The notes below the pieces were generated by a model. It worked only from the letters and a program-made list of their open reading frames with translations. It was not told the DNA's origin and searched no databases. This document shows, one piece after another, positions 26,455 to 35,884 of a DNA stretch of 64,000 bases; the stretch's first letter is position 1; every line of letters starts with the position of its first letter. The stretch comes from an uncultured Sphingopyxis sp. (GTDB lineage: Bacteria; Pseudomonadota; Alphaproteobacteria; Sphingomonadales; Sphingomonadaceae): positions 1,054,001-1,118,000 of the forward strand of contig NZ_LT598653.1 of the NCBI RefSeq assembly GCF_900078365.1. Reading direction: 5' to 3'. Made by a program: the position numbers and the translations under genes.

Positions 26455-28773
26455 CTATTCGGTCAGCTCGAAGCTGGCTTCCTGACCCTCGGCCGACGAC
26501 GGTCCGACCCACAGCTTGAACTGGCCGGGCTCGCTGCCCCAGCTCATATCCTGCCGCGTGAAGGCCAGATCGGCGTCGGTCAGGGTGAAGCGGACCGTCC
26601 GCTTCTCGCCCTTCTTGAGGCTGATCTTCTCGAAGCCTTTCAACTCCTTCACCGGCCGCGTCACCGATCCGACAAGATCGCGAACGTAAAGCTGCACGAC
26701 TTCCTCGCCGTCGCGCGCGCCGCTGTTCGTCACGGTAACGCTCGCCGTCAGTGTCTCGCCGGGGCGAATCTTCGCCCGGTCGAGCGTCACCGGCGAATAG
26801 GTGAAGCTGGTGTAACTCAGCCCATAGCCAAACGGATAGAGCGGCGTGTTCGGGGTATTGAGGTAGCGCGATACATATTTCGCATTGGGATCCGCCGGAT
26901 TGATCGGCCGCCCGGTGTTCTTCATGTCGTAATGGATCGGCACCTGCCCGACATTGCGCGGGAAGGTGACGGGCAGCTTTCCCGACGGATTATACCGGCC
27001 ATAGAGGACGTCGGCGATCGCGTGGCCGCCCATCGTGCCCGGATACCAGGCCTCGAGGATCGCATCGACATGGGCGTCGGCCCATTCGATGCTGTTCGGC
27101 CGCCCGCTCATCAGCACGAGGATGATCGGCTTGCCGGTCTTCTCGAGCTCCTGGAGCAGCGCCAACTGATTGCCGGGCAGGTCGAGCGAGGTGCGGCTCG
27201 CCGCCTCGCCCGTCATGTCCCAGCGTTCGCCCATCGCCGCGATGATCACGTCCGATTTCTGCGCCAGCGCGATCGCTTCGGCGAACCCGTCACTCTTGCC
27301 CGCGTCGGCGAAGGCATAGCTCGCGCCCTTGGCATAAGCGACACTCGTCCCCTTCGGTGCGCCGGCCTGCATCCCCTCGAGCAAGGTGACCGGCCGCGTC
27401 TTGCGGTCGCCCGCCGCCGACCAGCTGCCGATCATATCCTCCTTGCTGTCGCCGAGCGGGCCGATCACCGCGATCGACTTCGCCGACGCCGCGAGGGGCA
27501 GCACATCGCCCTGATTCTTGAGCAACACGATCGATTTGCGCGCGACGTCGCGCGCGGCTTCGAGGAAGTCGGGGCGATAGATGGTCGCTTTCTCGCGCGC
27601 TTCGTCGGAATAGCGATAGGGATCCTCGAACAGGCCGAGGCGGTATTTCATTTCGAGGATCGCCTTCACCGCCGCATCGACGCGCTTCACGTCGACCTTG
27701 CCCTCGGCGACCGACTTGGCGAGATGGTCCATGAACACCGCGCCCTGCAGGTCCATGTCGACGCCGGCGTTGATCGCCTGTTCGCCCGCCTGCTTCAGGT
27801 CCTTGGAATAGCCGTGCGCGACCATTTCGTTGATCGACGTGTAATCGGTTACGACAAAGCCCTTGAAGCCCCATTTCTCGCGCAGGACGTCGGTCAGCAG
27901 ATAGTGGCTGCCCGACGCCGGGACGCCGTCATATTCGTTGAACGAGGTCATGAAGGTCGCGGCGCCCGCATCGGCCGCGGCCTTGAAGGGCGGCAGGTAG
28001 ACGTCGCGCAGCGTGCGTTCCGAAATGTCGACCGTGTGATAGTCGCGCCCCGCCTGCGCGGCGCCGTAAGCGGCGAAATGCTTCGCCGTCGCCAGCACGG
28101 TATCGACGCGCTTCAGATCGTCGCCTTGAAACCCGCGCACACGCGCCGCGGCGATCTTGCTGCCGAGGTAGACATCTTCGCCCGCGCCTTCGGACATGCG
28201 GCCCCAGCGCGGATCGCGCGCGACGTCGACCATCGGCGCAAAGGTCCAGTGGATGCCCTCGGCCGAGGCTTCGGTTGCCGCGATTCGCGCTGCCTTTTCA
28301 ATGGCTTTCAAGTCCCAGCTTGCCGATTCGCCGAGCGAGATGGGGAATATGGTGCGGTGACCATGGATGACGTCATAACCAAAGAGCAGGGGAATCTTGA
28401 GCCGCGTTTCCTCGACCGCCAGCCGTTGCAGGTCGCGCGTATATTTGGCGGTGAAGGCGTTGAAGATCGACCCGATCCGACCCTTGCGAATATCGTCCTG
28501 ATAACCCTGCCGCATCGTCGGACCGGTCGAATCCCAGTCGCTCGTCAGGAGCGACAACTGGCCGATTTTCTCGTCGAGCGTCATCTTCGCGATCAGCTCG
28601 GCGATGAAGCGGTCCATCTTCGGATCGGGGCGCGTCCACGCCGCCGAACTTGCGGACACCTCCTCGGACGCGGCGGCCGCTGGCTGCGCGAACAGCGGGG
28701 CGGGGGCGAGTTGTCCGGCCATCATCAGGGTCGCCAGCGTGAGGCATGTGAGGTTGCGCGGCATCGGCGGCAT
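26455..28773 (-). CDS. GH3 periplasmic beta-glucosidase (BglX-like)
   Basis: 772 residues from the ATG at 28773, which has GGAAGGA six bases upstream; a longer frame to 28812 lacks such a site. A signal peptide ends near residue 30. The N-terminal TIM barrel has KHFAAYG and the nucleophile D310 in GFVVTDYTSINEM, followed by the (alpha/beta)6 sandwich (about 390-620) and a C-terminal fibronectin-III-like domain (about 690-770). The domain order is that of E. coli BglX. GH3 enzymes of this type release glucose from the ends of beta-glucans, and relatives specific for beta-1,2-linked oligosaccharides are known. It is first in an operon with the sulfatase and divergent from the TonB receptor, with an AACCGGTT operator between. 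Confidence 0.93.
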   Translation of the reverse strand: MPPMPRNLTCLTLATLMMAGQLAPAPLFAQPAAAASEEVSASSAAWTRPDPKMDRFIAELIAKMTLDEKIGQLSLLTSDWDSTGPTMRQGYQDDIRKGRIGSIFNAFTAKYTRDLQRLAVEETRLKIPLLFGYDVIHGHRTIFPISLGESASWDLKAIEKAARIAATEASAEGIHWTFAPMVDVARDPRWGRMSEGAGEDVYLGSKIAAARVRGFQGDDLKRVDTVLATAKHFAAYGAAQAGRDYHTVDISERTLRDVYLPPFKAAADAGAATFMTSFNEYDGVPASGSHYLLTDVLREKWGFKGFVVTDYTSINEMVAHGYSKDLKQAGEQAINAGVDMDLQGAVFMDHLAKSVAEGKVDVKRVDAAVKAILEMKYRLGLFEDPYRYSDEAREKATIYRPDFLEAARDVARKSIVLLKNQGDVLPLAASAKSIAVIGPLGDSKEDMIGSWSAAGDRKTRPVTLLEGMQAGAPKGTSVAYAKGASYAFADAGKSDGFAEAIALAQKSDVIIAAMGERWDMTGEAASRTSLDLPGNQLALLQELEKTGKPIILVLMSGRPNSIEWADAHVDAILEAWYPGTMGGHAIADVLYGRYNPSGKLPVTFPRNVGQVPIHYDMKNTGRPINPADPNAKYVSRYLNTPNTPLYPFGYGLSYTSFTYSPVTLDRAKIRPGETLTASVTVTNSGARDGEEVVQLYVRDLVGSVTRPVKELKGFEKISLKKGEKRTVRFTLTDADLAFTRQDMSWGSEPGQFKLWVGPSSAEGQEASFELTE

Positions 28774-28893
28774 GATTCGTCCTTCCCAATCGGTCTCTTT
28801 GTACATTGTCACGCGGATTGGCCGAATTTCGGCCGAAAACCGGCTGGTCCCCGATCATCTCCATCTGTGTCGCTTCCCCCTATACAGCGATCA

Positions 28894-28907
28894 TGAAACC
28901 GGTTACA
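28894..28907. promoter_or_regulatory. Candidate LacI-family operator, GH3/TonB divergent promoter
   Basis: TGAAACCGGTTACA, a near-palindrome centred on CCGG with the central CG step typical of LacI-family operators. It lies about 120 bp from each of the two divergent start codons. The same core is found at 40793-40806 and 43361-43374, next to the LacI gene and the sugar permease. Confidence 0.65.
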
Positions 28908-29020
28908 AATCAAAAAAACAACGACGCGATTTCTCGCGACTCGTCGCCGCACCGGAGGCAAGGCCGGGCGGCGGATGAAGCGGGGGGCGGGAAATGTCGG
29001 GGCCAAAAAGGGAGGATGCC

Positions 29021-32000
29021 GTGAAGTTTTCAAATGAATTTCAGACCATGACCGCGCACCGGTCGCGCGCGCGCCGGCTCGCCGCGGCGCTGGCATGGAG
29101 CAGCGCCGGCGCGGCGCTGGCGATCGGTGTCGCAACCCCCGCGCACGCCCAGGTTTCGAACGCCTCGCTCCGCGGCGCGGTGAAAGCCGAGGGCGGCGTG
29201 TCGCAGGTCACCGCGATCAACGTCGATACCGGCCTGACGCGCAGCGTCGCGGTGGGTGCGAACGGCAGCTACAATATCGCATCGCTCCCGGTCGGCACCT
29301 ATCGTCTCGAACTCACGACGCCGAACGGCGTCCGGCGGACCGACGAATTCACGCTATCGGTCGGACAGAGCGCGGTACTCGACTTCGACTTCTCGCAGCC
29401 CGACATCGCTTCGGCCGAGGGCGACGCGATCATCGTCACCGGCACGCGCCTCCGCTCGCTGGAAGGCGGCGAGGTCGGCTCGAACATCACCCAGCGCCAG
29501 ATCGAGGTGCTGCCGCAGAACAACCGCAACTTTCTCGCCTTTGCCGATCTCGCGCCGGGTGTGCAGTTCGTGACCGGCGGCAACGGCCAGTCGCGCTTGC
29601 AGGGCGGCGCGCAGGACAGCCGCAGCGTCAACATCTTCATCGATGGCATCGGGCAAAAGGACTATGTCCTCAAGAACGGCATCACCGGCCAGGATTCGAC
29701 GCAAGGCAACCCCTTCCCGCAACTCGCGGTCGGCGAGTATCGCGTCCTGTCATCGAACTATAAGGCCGAATTCGACCAGGTCAGCTCGGTCGCGATCACC
29801 GCGGTGACCAAGTCGGGCACCAACGAATTCCATGGCGAAGCCTTCATCGACTATACCGACCAGAGCCTGCGTGACGCGCGGCCGAACGAGCTCACGACGT
29901 CCAAGGTCAAGACCAAGGATTTCCAGTTCGGCGGCGCGCTTGGCGGACCGATCATCAAGGATGTGCTGCACTTCTTCGTGACCTATGAAGGCAAGCGGCA
30001 GGAAAATCCGGTCGACATTCGTCCGGGACTCAGCCTGCCCGTCAGCTATTTTCCGTCGGAATATCAGGGCGTTTTCGGACCGACCAATGCGACGTTCAAC
30101 GAAGATCTCTATTTCGGCAAGCTCAGCTTTCAGCCGTCGAACAGCGACCTCATTGAAGTGTCCGCAAAATATCGCGACGAAAGCGGTGAATTCCTGGGTT
30201 CCGGCATCAACGCTCGCAGCACGATCAGTTCGCAGGACGTCGAGGAGCTGCGCGTCACCGGGCGCTGGGAGCATACGGCCGACAATTGGATCAACGATTT
30301 CAAGCTGACGTATGAAGATGTCAGCTGGGCGCCGACGCCCGTGGTTTTCGAAAATGCGCAGCTCTTCGCCTATGCGGGACCCTCGCCAACCAACCCGCAA
30401 CCGGGCGTTGTCGTGCGCGAGGATATTCTGCGTGTCGGCGGCGGCGGCAATTATCAGGACAAGGGCCAGAAGGGCTGGGGCGTCCAGAATGATTTCACCT
30501 GGACCGGGTTCGAAGGCCATACGATCAAGGTCGGCGCGAAGGCGAAATGGGTCGAACTCAACACGTTGCAACTCGGCAATTTCAACCCTCTCTATACCTA
30601 TAACCCCGCCTTCAACCCCGGCGGCGGCAGCTTCAACGACGCGATTCCGTATCGCGTCCAGTTCGGCGCGCAGACCGGCAACGGCAGCCCGATCGTCAAT
30701 TCGAAGAATTTTCAGTTCGGCATCTATGTTCAGGACGACTGGGAGGTCACCGACCGGTTGACGCTGAACCTCGGCGTGCGCTGGGATTATGAGCGGACGC
30801 CCGCTTTCCTCGATTTCGTCCACCCGGCCGATGCCGTGAACGCGGTTTCGCCGGCCAATTATCCGAACCTGATCAATGCCGATTACGACATCAACGACTT
30901 CATCTCGACGGGGTCAGAGCGCAAGGCGTTTACCGGGGCGTGGCAACCGCGCATCGGCTTCAGCTACGAACTCGACGACGATGCGCGCTACGTCCTGTTC
31001 GGCGGCTTCGGTCGGTCTTACGACCGCAACCAGTTCGACTTCCTGCAGCAGGAGATCAGCGTCGGTTCCTATACGACCCGGACGTTCAACTTCATCACGG
31101 GCGATCCGAACAACACATGCGCCCCCGGGCCGACCTGCGTTCCCTGGGACCCGATCTACCTGACCGAGGCCGGCCGAGCCCAGCTGCTGGCGCAGGCCGG
31201 GCCGGGCGGCGGACGCGAGCTGCGTTTCATCGACAACGACCTCAAGGTTCCTTATTCGGACCAGTTCAGTCTTGGGTTTCGCGCGCGCGTGACCCCGCTG
31301 TTCGAGGCCGAAGTCGGCTATAGCCACATCGAATCGAAGGATGGTTTCGCCTATCTGCTCGGCAATCGCCGCCCTGATGGCAGCTTCTTCCCGGCGGCGC
31401 CGGCGGCGCCGGATTCGCCCTTCGGCTTCGCTCCTCCGGGCTTCGGTTCGATCATCATCGGCACGAACGGGATCGAAACGAGCGCGGACTCGGGCTATCT
31501 GAAGCTCGTCAAAAATTATACGGCGGCTTCGCCGTGGAGCTTCTCGGCGACCTATACCTACACCGAGGCCGAGGAAAATCGTCAGTTCGGCGAAACTTTC
31601 AGCCTCGATTTCCCGTCGCTCGACGATTATCCGATCACCCGGTCGAGCGGAGTGCGCAAGCATCGCCTCGTCGCGACGGGGTCGGTCGACCTGCCGATCG
31701 GCGTCACGCTGTCGGGCAAGTTCCAGATCGCGTCGCCGCCCTATCTGAAACGCTTCATCAACGTCGGCGGCGCCAATCCGTCGCGCGACGTGATCTCGAA
31801 CGAGGCCGACGGCAACGGTGATCGCTGGGGTTTCCGCCAGATGGACATCGCGATCACCAAATATATCCCGTTCAGGTTCATCAGCGAGGAATCGCGCCTG
31901 CGGCTCCGTGTCGACATTTTGAACCTGTTCAACGACCGCAATTATGTCGATTACAATAATGACCCGACGTCGCCCGATTATCTGAGCATTACGGGCAATG

Positions 32001-32056
32001 GCGTTGGCGGGAATCCGCCGCGGACGGTCAAGTTCTCGGCCGGTTTCTCTTTCTGA
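29021..32056 (+). CDS. Oar-like TonB-dependent receptor with N-terminal carboxypeptidase-regulatory-like domain
   Basis: 1011 residues from the GTG at 29021, which follows AGGGAGGA by four bases; an ATG at 28994 adds nine residues but has a weaker site. A long twin-basic signal peptide ends at AHAQ (about residue 44). Residues about 45-130 form a carboxypeptidase-regulatory-like beta-sandwich (NGSYNIASLPVGTYRLEL), then a plug (EGDAIIVTGTRLR, NIFIDGIGQKDY) and a large beta-barrel ending KFSAGFSF. This architecture is that of Oar-type receptors, which sphingomonads and xanthomonads use for oligosaccharide uptake. Divergent from GH3 and upstream of the GH144-like gene, it is the likely outer-membrane gate for the locus. 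Confidence 0.92.
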   Translation: MKFSNEFQTMTAHRSRARRLAAALAWSSAGAALAIGVATPAHAQVSNASLRGAVKAEGGVSQVTAINVDTGLTRSVAVGANGSYNIASLPVGTYRLELTTPNGVRRTDEFTLSVGQSAVLDFDFSQPDIASAEGDAIIVTGTRLRSLEGGEVGSNITQRQIEVLPQNNRNFLAFADLAPGVQFVTGGNGQSRLQGGAQDSRSVNIFIDGIGQKDYVLKNGITGQDSTQGNPFPQLAVGEYRVLSSNYKAEFDQVSSVAITAVTKSGTNEFHGEAFIDYTDQSLRDARPNELTTSKVKTKDFQFGGALGGPIIKDVLHFFVTYEGKRQENPVDIRPGLSLPVSYFPSEYQGVFGPTNATFNEDLYFGKLSFQPSNSDLIEVSAKYRDESGEFLGSGINARSTISSQDVEELRVTGRWEHTADNWINDFKLTYEDVSWAPTPVVFENAQLFAYAGPSPTNPQPGVVVREDILRVGGGGNYQDKGQKGWGVQNDFTWTGFEGHTIKVGAKAKWVELNTLQLGNFNPLYTYNPAFNPGGGSFNDAIPYRVQFGAQTGNGSPIVNSKNFQFGIYVQDDWEVTDRLTLNLGVRWDYERTPAFLDFVHPADAVNAVSPANYPNLINADYDINDFISTGSERKAFTGAWQPRIGFSYELDDDARYVLFGGFGRSYDRNQFDFLQQEISVGSYTTRTFNFITGDPNNTCAPGPTCVPWDPIYLTEAGRAQLLAQAGPGGGRELRFIDNDLKVPYSDQFSLGFRARVTPLFEAEVGYSHIESKDGFAYLLGNRRPDGSFFPAAPAAPDSPFGFAPPGFGSIIIGTNGIETSADSGYLKLVKNYTAASPWSFSATYTYTEAEENRQFGETFSLDFPSLDDYPITRSSGVRKHRLVATGSVDLPIGVTLSGKFQIASPPYLKRFINVGGANPSRDVISNEADGNGDRWGFRQMDIAITKYIPFRFISEESRLRLRVDILNLFNDRNYVDYNNDPTSPDYLSITGNGVGGNPPRTVKFSAGFSF

Positions 32057-32067
32057 CCGGCTGACCG

Positions 32068-32117
32068 GGCGCCCGGCTCCGCACCCCTCCTCCCGCGGGC
32101 CGGGCGCCTCATTTTTT
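32068..32117 (+). terminator. Rho-independent terminator or attenuator between receptor and GH144-like gene
   Basis: GGCGCCCGGC at 32068-32077 pairs perfectly with GCCGGGCGCC at 32099-32108 (21-base loop), followed by TCATTTTTT. It lies 11 bases after the TonB stop and just before the ribosome site of the next gene, so it may set a lower level for the glucanase than for the receptor. Confidence 0.7.
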
Positions 32118-32127
32118 GGAGTATTTC

Positions 32128-33630
32128 ATGTCGTTTCGCAGCGGGGTCCTTTTTCTGCCCCTGATCGCGCTGGCTACCGCCTGCACGCCGGGTCCGGCTC
32201 CCTCCGCGGCCGCCCCAGCGCCGACACTGGCGCCAATGACCGAGACGGCCTTTTCGGAAGAGCTGACCGAGCGCACTTTCCGTTATTTCTGGGACACGAC
32301 GGACACGAAACGGTGTCTCGCGCCCGACCGCTGGCCGAGTAACCCCTTTTCGTCGATCGCCGCGACGGGCTTCGCGCTCACCGCTTATGGCATCGGCGCC
32401 GAGCGCGGTTACGTCACGCGCGCCGAGGCGGCGGAGCGCACGCGCGACTGCTTGCGCTTCTACTGGACCGCGCCGCAGGGAGCGGCCGTCACTGGCATGG
32501 CCGGCTACAAGGGTTTCTTCTATCATTTCCTCAACAATCAGGACGGCACGCGCCGCGGCAAGACCGAGCTTTCGACCGTCGACACCGCGCTGCTGCTGGG
32601 CGGCGTGCTGTTCGCCCAAAGCTATTATGATCGCAGCGATCCGGTCGAGAGCGAGATTCGCGACCTTGCGGAGAAAATCTACGCTCGCGTCGACTGGACC
32701 TTCGTCCAGCGCGAAAACAGCAGGATTCCGTCGGCGAATGGCGGCGGACGCAAGGCGATCGCGATGGGCTGGTATCCCGAGCGCGGTGATGGCGGCGATT
32801 TCGGGACGCACGACTGGGTCGGCTATAACGAAGGGATGCTCGTCTATATCCTCGCGCTCGGTTCGCCGACGCATCCGGTGGGCAAGGATGCGTGGGATAC
32901 CGGCTGGGCGGCCGACCTAGAAAAGGATTGGGGCCGCTATTACGGGCAGGAGCACCTCCAGTTCGAGCCGCTGTTCGGGCACCAGTATAGCCATGTCTGG
33001 GTCGATTTCCGCGGCATTCGCGATGCGTTCATGCGCGGCAAGGGCATCGATTATTTCGAGAACAGCCGCCGCGCGACGCTGGCGCAGCGTCCCTATGGCG
33101 CCGACAATCCGAACCGATGGAAGGGCTATGGCGCCGACATCTGGGGGTGGACCGCCTCCGACGGGCCCGGCTATTCGCAGGGCAAATATAGCGTCAACGG
33201 CACGCCGCGCGATTTCAACGGTTATATGGCGCGCGGCGTCAGCGCGATCCGCGTCGTCGACGACGGCACGGTCGTCCCGACCGCGGCGGGCGGCTCGGTC
33301 GCCTTTGCGCCCGAAGCGGCGATCCCCGCACTGATGGCTATGCGGCGGCAATATGGCCCCAGACTCTATACGCGCTACGGTTTCAAGGATGCGTTCAATC
33401 CCAGCTTCACCTTCACCGATTTCGGGTCGAAATCGGGCGAGGTCGATCCCGTCCACGGCTGGGTCGCGAACGATTATCTCGGCATCGACCAGGGGCCGAT
33501 CCTCGCGATGATGGAGAACCACCGCAGCGGGTTGGTGTGGAAAGTGATGCGCAAGAACCCGCATATCATTCGCGGGTTGAAGCGTATCGGCTTCACCGGC
33601 GGCTGGCTGGACAAGGCGGAGGCAGACTAA
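32128..33630 (+). CDS. GH144-like (PF10091, glucoamylase-like) secreted glycoside hydrolase, putative endo-beta-1,2-glucanase
   Basis: 500 residues from the ATG at 32128, with GGAG seven bases upstream. The N-terminus looks like a lipoprotein or secreted signal (LIALATAC, cysteine near residue 19). The body matches the PF10091 family: TERTFRYFWDT and SIAATGFALTAYGIG near the start, then IWGWTASDGPGYS, TVVPTAAGGSVAFAPE, YGFKDAFNPSF, and YLGIDQGPILAMMENHRSGLVWK near the end. Characterised PF10091 enzymes in GH144 are endo-beta-1,2-glucanases that release sophorooligosaccharides. Together with GH3, GH1 and a sugar ABC importer this points to beta-1,2-glucan use. Family fit is strong; linkage specificity is inferred. 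Confidence 0.82.
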   Translation: MSFRSGVLFLPLIALATACTPGPAPSAAAPAPTLAPMTETAFSEELTERTFRYFWDTTDTKRCLAPDRWPSNPFSSIAATGFALTAYGIGAERGYVTRAEAAERTRDCLRFYWTAPQGAAVTGMAGYKGFFYHFLNNQDGTRRGKTELSTVDTALLLGGVLFAQSYYDRSDPVESEIRDLAEKIYARVDWTFVQRENSRIPSANGGGRKAIAMGWYPERGDGGDFGTHDWVGYNEGMLVYILALGSPTHPVGKDAWDTGWAADLEKDWGRYYGQEHLQFEPLFGHQYSHVWVDFRGIRDAFMRGKGIDYFENSRRATLAQRPYGADNPNRWKGYGADIWGWTASDGPGYSQGKYSVNGTPRDFNGYMARGVSAIRVVDDGTVVPTAAGGSVAFAPEAAIPALMAMRRQYGPRLYTRYGFKDAFNPSFTFTDFGSKSGEVDPVHGWVANDYLGIDQGPILAMMENHRSGLVWKVMRKNPHIIRGLKRIGFTGGWLDKAEAD

Positions 33631-33637
33631 TTCATTT

Positions 33638-33665
33638 CGTCATCCCGGCCTTTGCCGGGATGACG
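33638..33665. repeat. Short extragenic palindrome
   Basis: CGTCATCCCGGCCTTTGCCG and the mirrored CGGGATGACG form one near-perfect hairpin between the convergent GH144-like and EEP genes; a copy of the CATCCCGGC family that may serve as a bidirectional transcription end. Confidence 0.75.
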
Positions 33666-33674
33666 TAGATAGCC

Positions 33675-34541
33675 TTAGCAACCCCTTCCGATACAAAGGT
33701 CCGCGACCACCGGATAATGGTCCGACGGCAGCTTGCCGCCATTCTGGTCGGTCAGCGTCGCGTGGCGCAGCACCGCGACATCGTCGCTGACGAAGATATG
33801 GTCGATCGGGCTCGCGTCCGTCCGCGCGATGTCGAAGCCGGTGAAGGTGCCGAGCGGACCATAGTGCGGCGTGCGGCTGATCATGCGGCTGTCGCGCAGC
33901 GCGCCTTGGCCGGGCGCGACGATCGCGGCATAGGGCTCGCTCGTCGCGGGGCTGTTGAAATCGCCCATCAGCACCGCGCTCTCGCCGGGCTTGCGTTCGC
34001 CGTCGATCCAGCGGCGGATATGGCGGGCGCTTTCCTGCCGCGCAACCTCGCCGATATGGTCGAAATGGGTGTTCACGACGAGCAGATTGCGCTGCGCCGT
34101 CCGGTCGTGCAGCCGCGCCCAGGTCGCGATCCGCGGCAGCGCGGCGTCCCAGCCCTTGCTCGGCACGTCGGGCGTCGGCGACAACCAGAAGGTGCCCGAT
34201 CCGACCAGCGCGAAGCGGTCGCGGCGGAACCCCAGCATTGAATATTCGCCCTTAGCCTTGCCATCGTCGCGCGCGACGCCGACGAATTGATAGGCGGGCA
34301 GATCGGCCTCGACCGCCTGCTTCTGGTGCTGCAGAACCTCCTGCATCCCGACGAGGTCGGGCGCTTGATAGGCGACAAGCGCGGTCAGCGCCGCGCGGCG
34401 GTGCGGCCACGCATTGTCGCCGTCCGACGCGACGTCGAGCCGAATATTATAGGTCATCGCTTCATAATGATCGGCGCGTTCTTTCGCCGTGGCGGGCAGG
34501 GCGAGCAGCGCCGCGGCGAGCAGCAGGATTTTGCGGGTCAT
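33675..34541 (-). CDS. Secreted endonuclease/exonuclease/phosphatase (EEP) family protein
   Basis: 288 residues with a signal peptide ending near residue 19 (ATAKER). The EEP active-site motifs are in order: TYNIR, DLVGMQEV with the metal glutamate, NTHFDH, LMGDFNS and the C-terminal SDHYPV. EEP enzymes are Mg-dependent phosphodiesterases or phosphatases with substrates from DNA to sphingomyelin and inositol phosphates; secreted members recur in bacterial glycan loci without assigned roles. Its ATG overlaps the GH1 stop by four bases, so it is the last gene of the LacI-SBP-permease-esterase-GH1 operon. A role in removing a phosphate-linked substituent from the glycan is possible but not shown. 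Confidence 0.85.
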   Translation of the reverse strand: MTRKILLLAAALLALPATAKERADHYEAMTYNIRLDVASDGDNAWPHRRAALTALVAYQAPDLVGMQEVLQHQKQAVEADLPAYQFVGVARDDGKAKGEYSMLGFRRDRFALVGSGTFWLSPTPDVPSKGWDAALPRIATWARLHDRTAQRNLLVVNTHFDHIGEVARQESARHIRRWIDGERKPGESAVLMGDFNSPATSEPYAAIVAPGQGALRDSRMISRTPHYGPLGTFTGFDIARTDASPIDHIFVSDDVAVLRHATLTDQNGGKLPSDHYPVVADLCIGRGC

Positions 34542-35884
34542 CCGAGATTTCCTCCGTTGGCGGCGATCACGCCGCTGTAGAAACGCGCGCTGCGCTTCGG
34601 CGTGCGAACCTGCGTTTCATAATCGACATGGACGATACCGAAGCGCTTCGAAAAGCCCAAGGACCATTCGAGATTGTCGAGCAGCGACCAGGCCATATAG
34701 CCGCGCACGTCGACCCCCTGCCGGATCGCGTCGCCGATCGCCGAGATATGGGTGCGGAGGTAATCGCAGCGCAGCGGGTCGTCGACCCCCTCGGGCCCTG
34801 CTTGCGGCGGGTCATAGAAGGCGGCGCCGTTTTCGGTGATATAGACCGGAATATCGCCATAAGTGTCGCGGAACCAGACCAGCATGTCGGTGAGCGCGGG
34901 CGGATAGACCTCCCAGTCGGTCGTCGTGTGCGTCGCGACCTGCCGCACCGGCGATGCGCCGAGAGGCCATTGATGCGGGTCGGCCTTCACGACGTTGCGC
35001 GTGTAATAGTTGATCCCGATGAAATCGAGCGGCTGACAGATGTCCTCCAAATCCTCGGCGGGCCACTCCGGCCAGGCTTCGCCAAAGATTTCGGCGAGTT
35101 CTTCGGGGTAGCTGCCCTTCAGCGCCGGGTCGAGATACTGGCGGTTCATATAGGCGTGCGCGCGTGCGGTCGCGGCCCGGTCCTCGGGGCTGTCGCTCGC
35201 CGGATATTTGGGCTCGATGTTCACGACGAGGCCGATTTCGTGCGCGCCTTCGCTGCGATAGGCCTGCACCGCGCGGCCGTGCGCGCGCATCAGATTGTGG
35301 CTCGCGATCGGCGTCTCGAACAGGTTGCGATGACCGGGGGCGAGCGCGCCGTGAAGGTAGCCGCCGTCGGTGATCACCCAGGGTTCGTTGAGCGTCACCC
35401 ATTTCTTCACCCGGCCGTCGAGGCGGCGGTACATGACCGATCCATATTCGGCGAACCAGTCGGCGCTGTCGCGGTTGAGCCAGCCGCCCTTGTCATCGAG
35501 CGCCGCGGGAAGGTCCCAATGGTGCAGAGTCAAGAGCGGCTCGATGTCGTGCTTGAGCAGTTCGTCGACCAGCCGTTCGTAAAAGCCGAGGCCGGGCTCG
35601 TTCACGCGGCCGATGCCGTCGGGCAGCACGCGGCCCCAATTGACGCTGAAGCGATAGGCCTTGAGCCCCAACTCCTTCATCAGCGCGACGTCGGCGGGCA
35701 TGCGGTTGTAATGATCGCACGCGACATCGCCGGTGTCGCCCTTCGCCGCCATCAGCCGCGGGTCGTGGCTGAACCGCTGCCAGATGCTCGCACCCGCTCC
35801 GTCGGCGAGCGGCGACCCTTCGATCTGATAGGCGGCGGTCGCCGCGCCCCACAGGAAATCGTCGGGGAAAATCGTCTGCGTCAT
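34538..35884 (-). CDS. GH1 beta-glucosidase
   Basis: 448 residues, no signal peptide, so cytoplasmic. The acid/base E167 is in TLNEP and the nucleophile E351 is in YITENG; FLWGAATAAYQIEG at the N-terminus and WSLLDNLEWSLGFSKRFGIVHVDY near the end are standard GH1 motifs. It would hydrolyse beta-linked glucose disaccharides brought in by the ABC importer. It overlaps the esterase upstream and the EEP gene downstream by four bases each. Which beta linkage it prefers cannot be seen; the locus suggests sophorose or related sugars. Confidence 0.95.
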   Translation of the reverse strand: MTQTIFPDDFLWGAATAAYQIEGSPLADGAGASIWQRFSHDPRLMAAKGDTGDVACDHYNRMPADVALMKELGLKAYRFSVNWGRVLPDGIGRVNEPGLGFYERLVDELLKHDIEPLLTLHHWDLPAALDDKGGWLNRDSADWFAEYGSVMYRRLDGRVKKWVTLNEPWVITDGGYLHGALAPGHRNLFETPIASHNLMRAHGRAVQAYRSEGAHEIGLVVNIEPKYPASDSPEDRAATARAHAYMNRQYLDPALKGSYPEELAEIFGEAWPEWPAEDLEDICQPLDFIGINYYTRNVVKADPHQWPLGASPVRQVATHTTTDWEVYPPALTDMLVWFRDTYGDIPVYITENGAAFYDPPQAGPEGVDDPLRCDYLRTHISAIGDAIRQGVDVRGYMAWSLLDNLEWSLGFSKRFGIVHVDYETQVRTPKRSARFYSGVIAANGGNLG

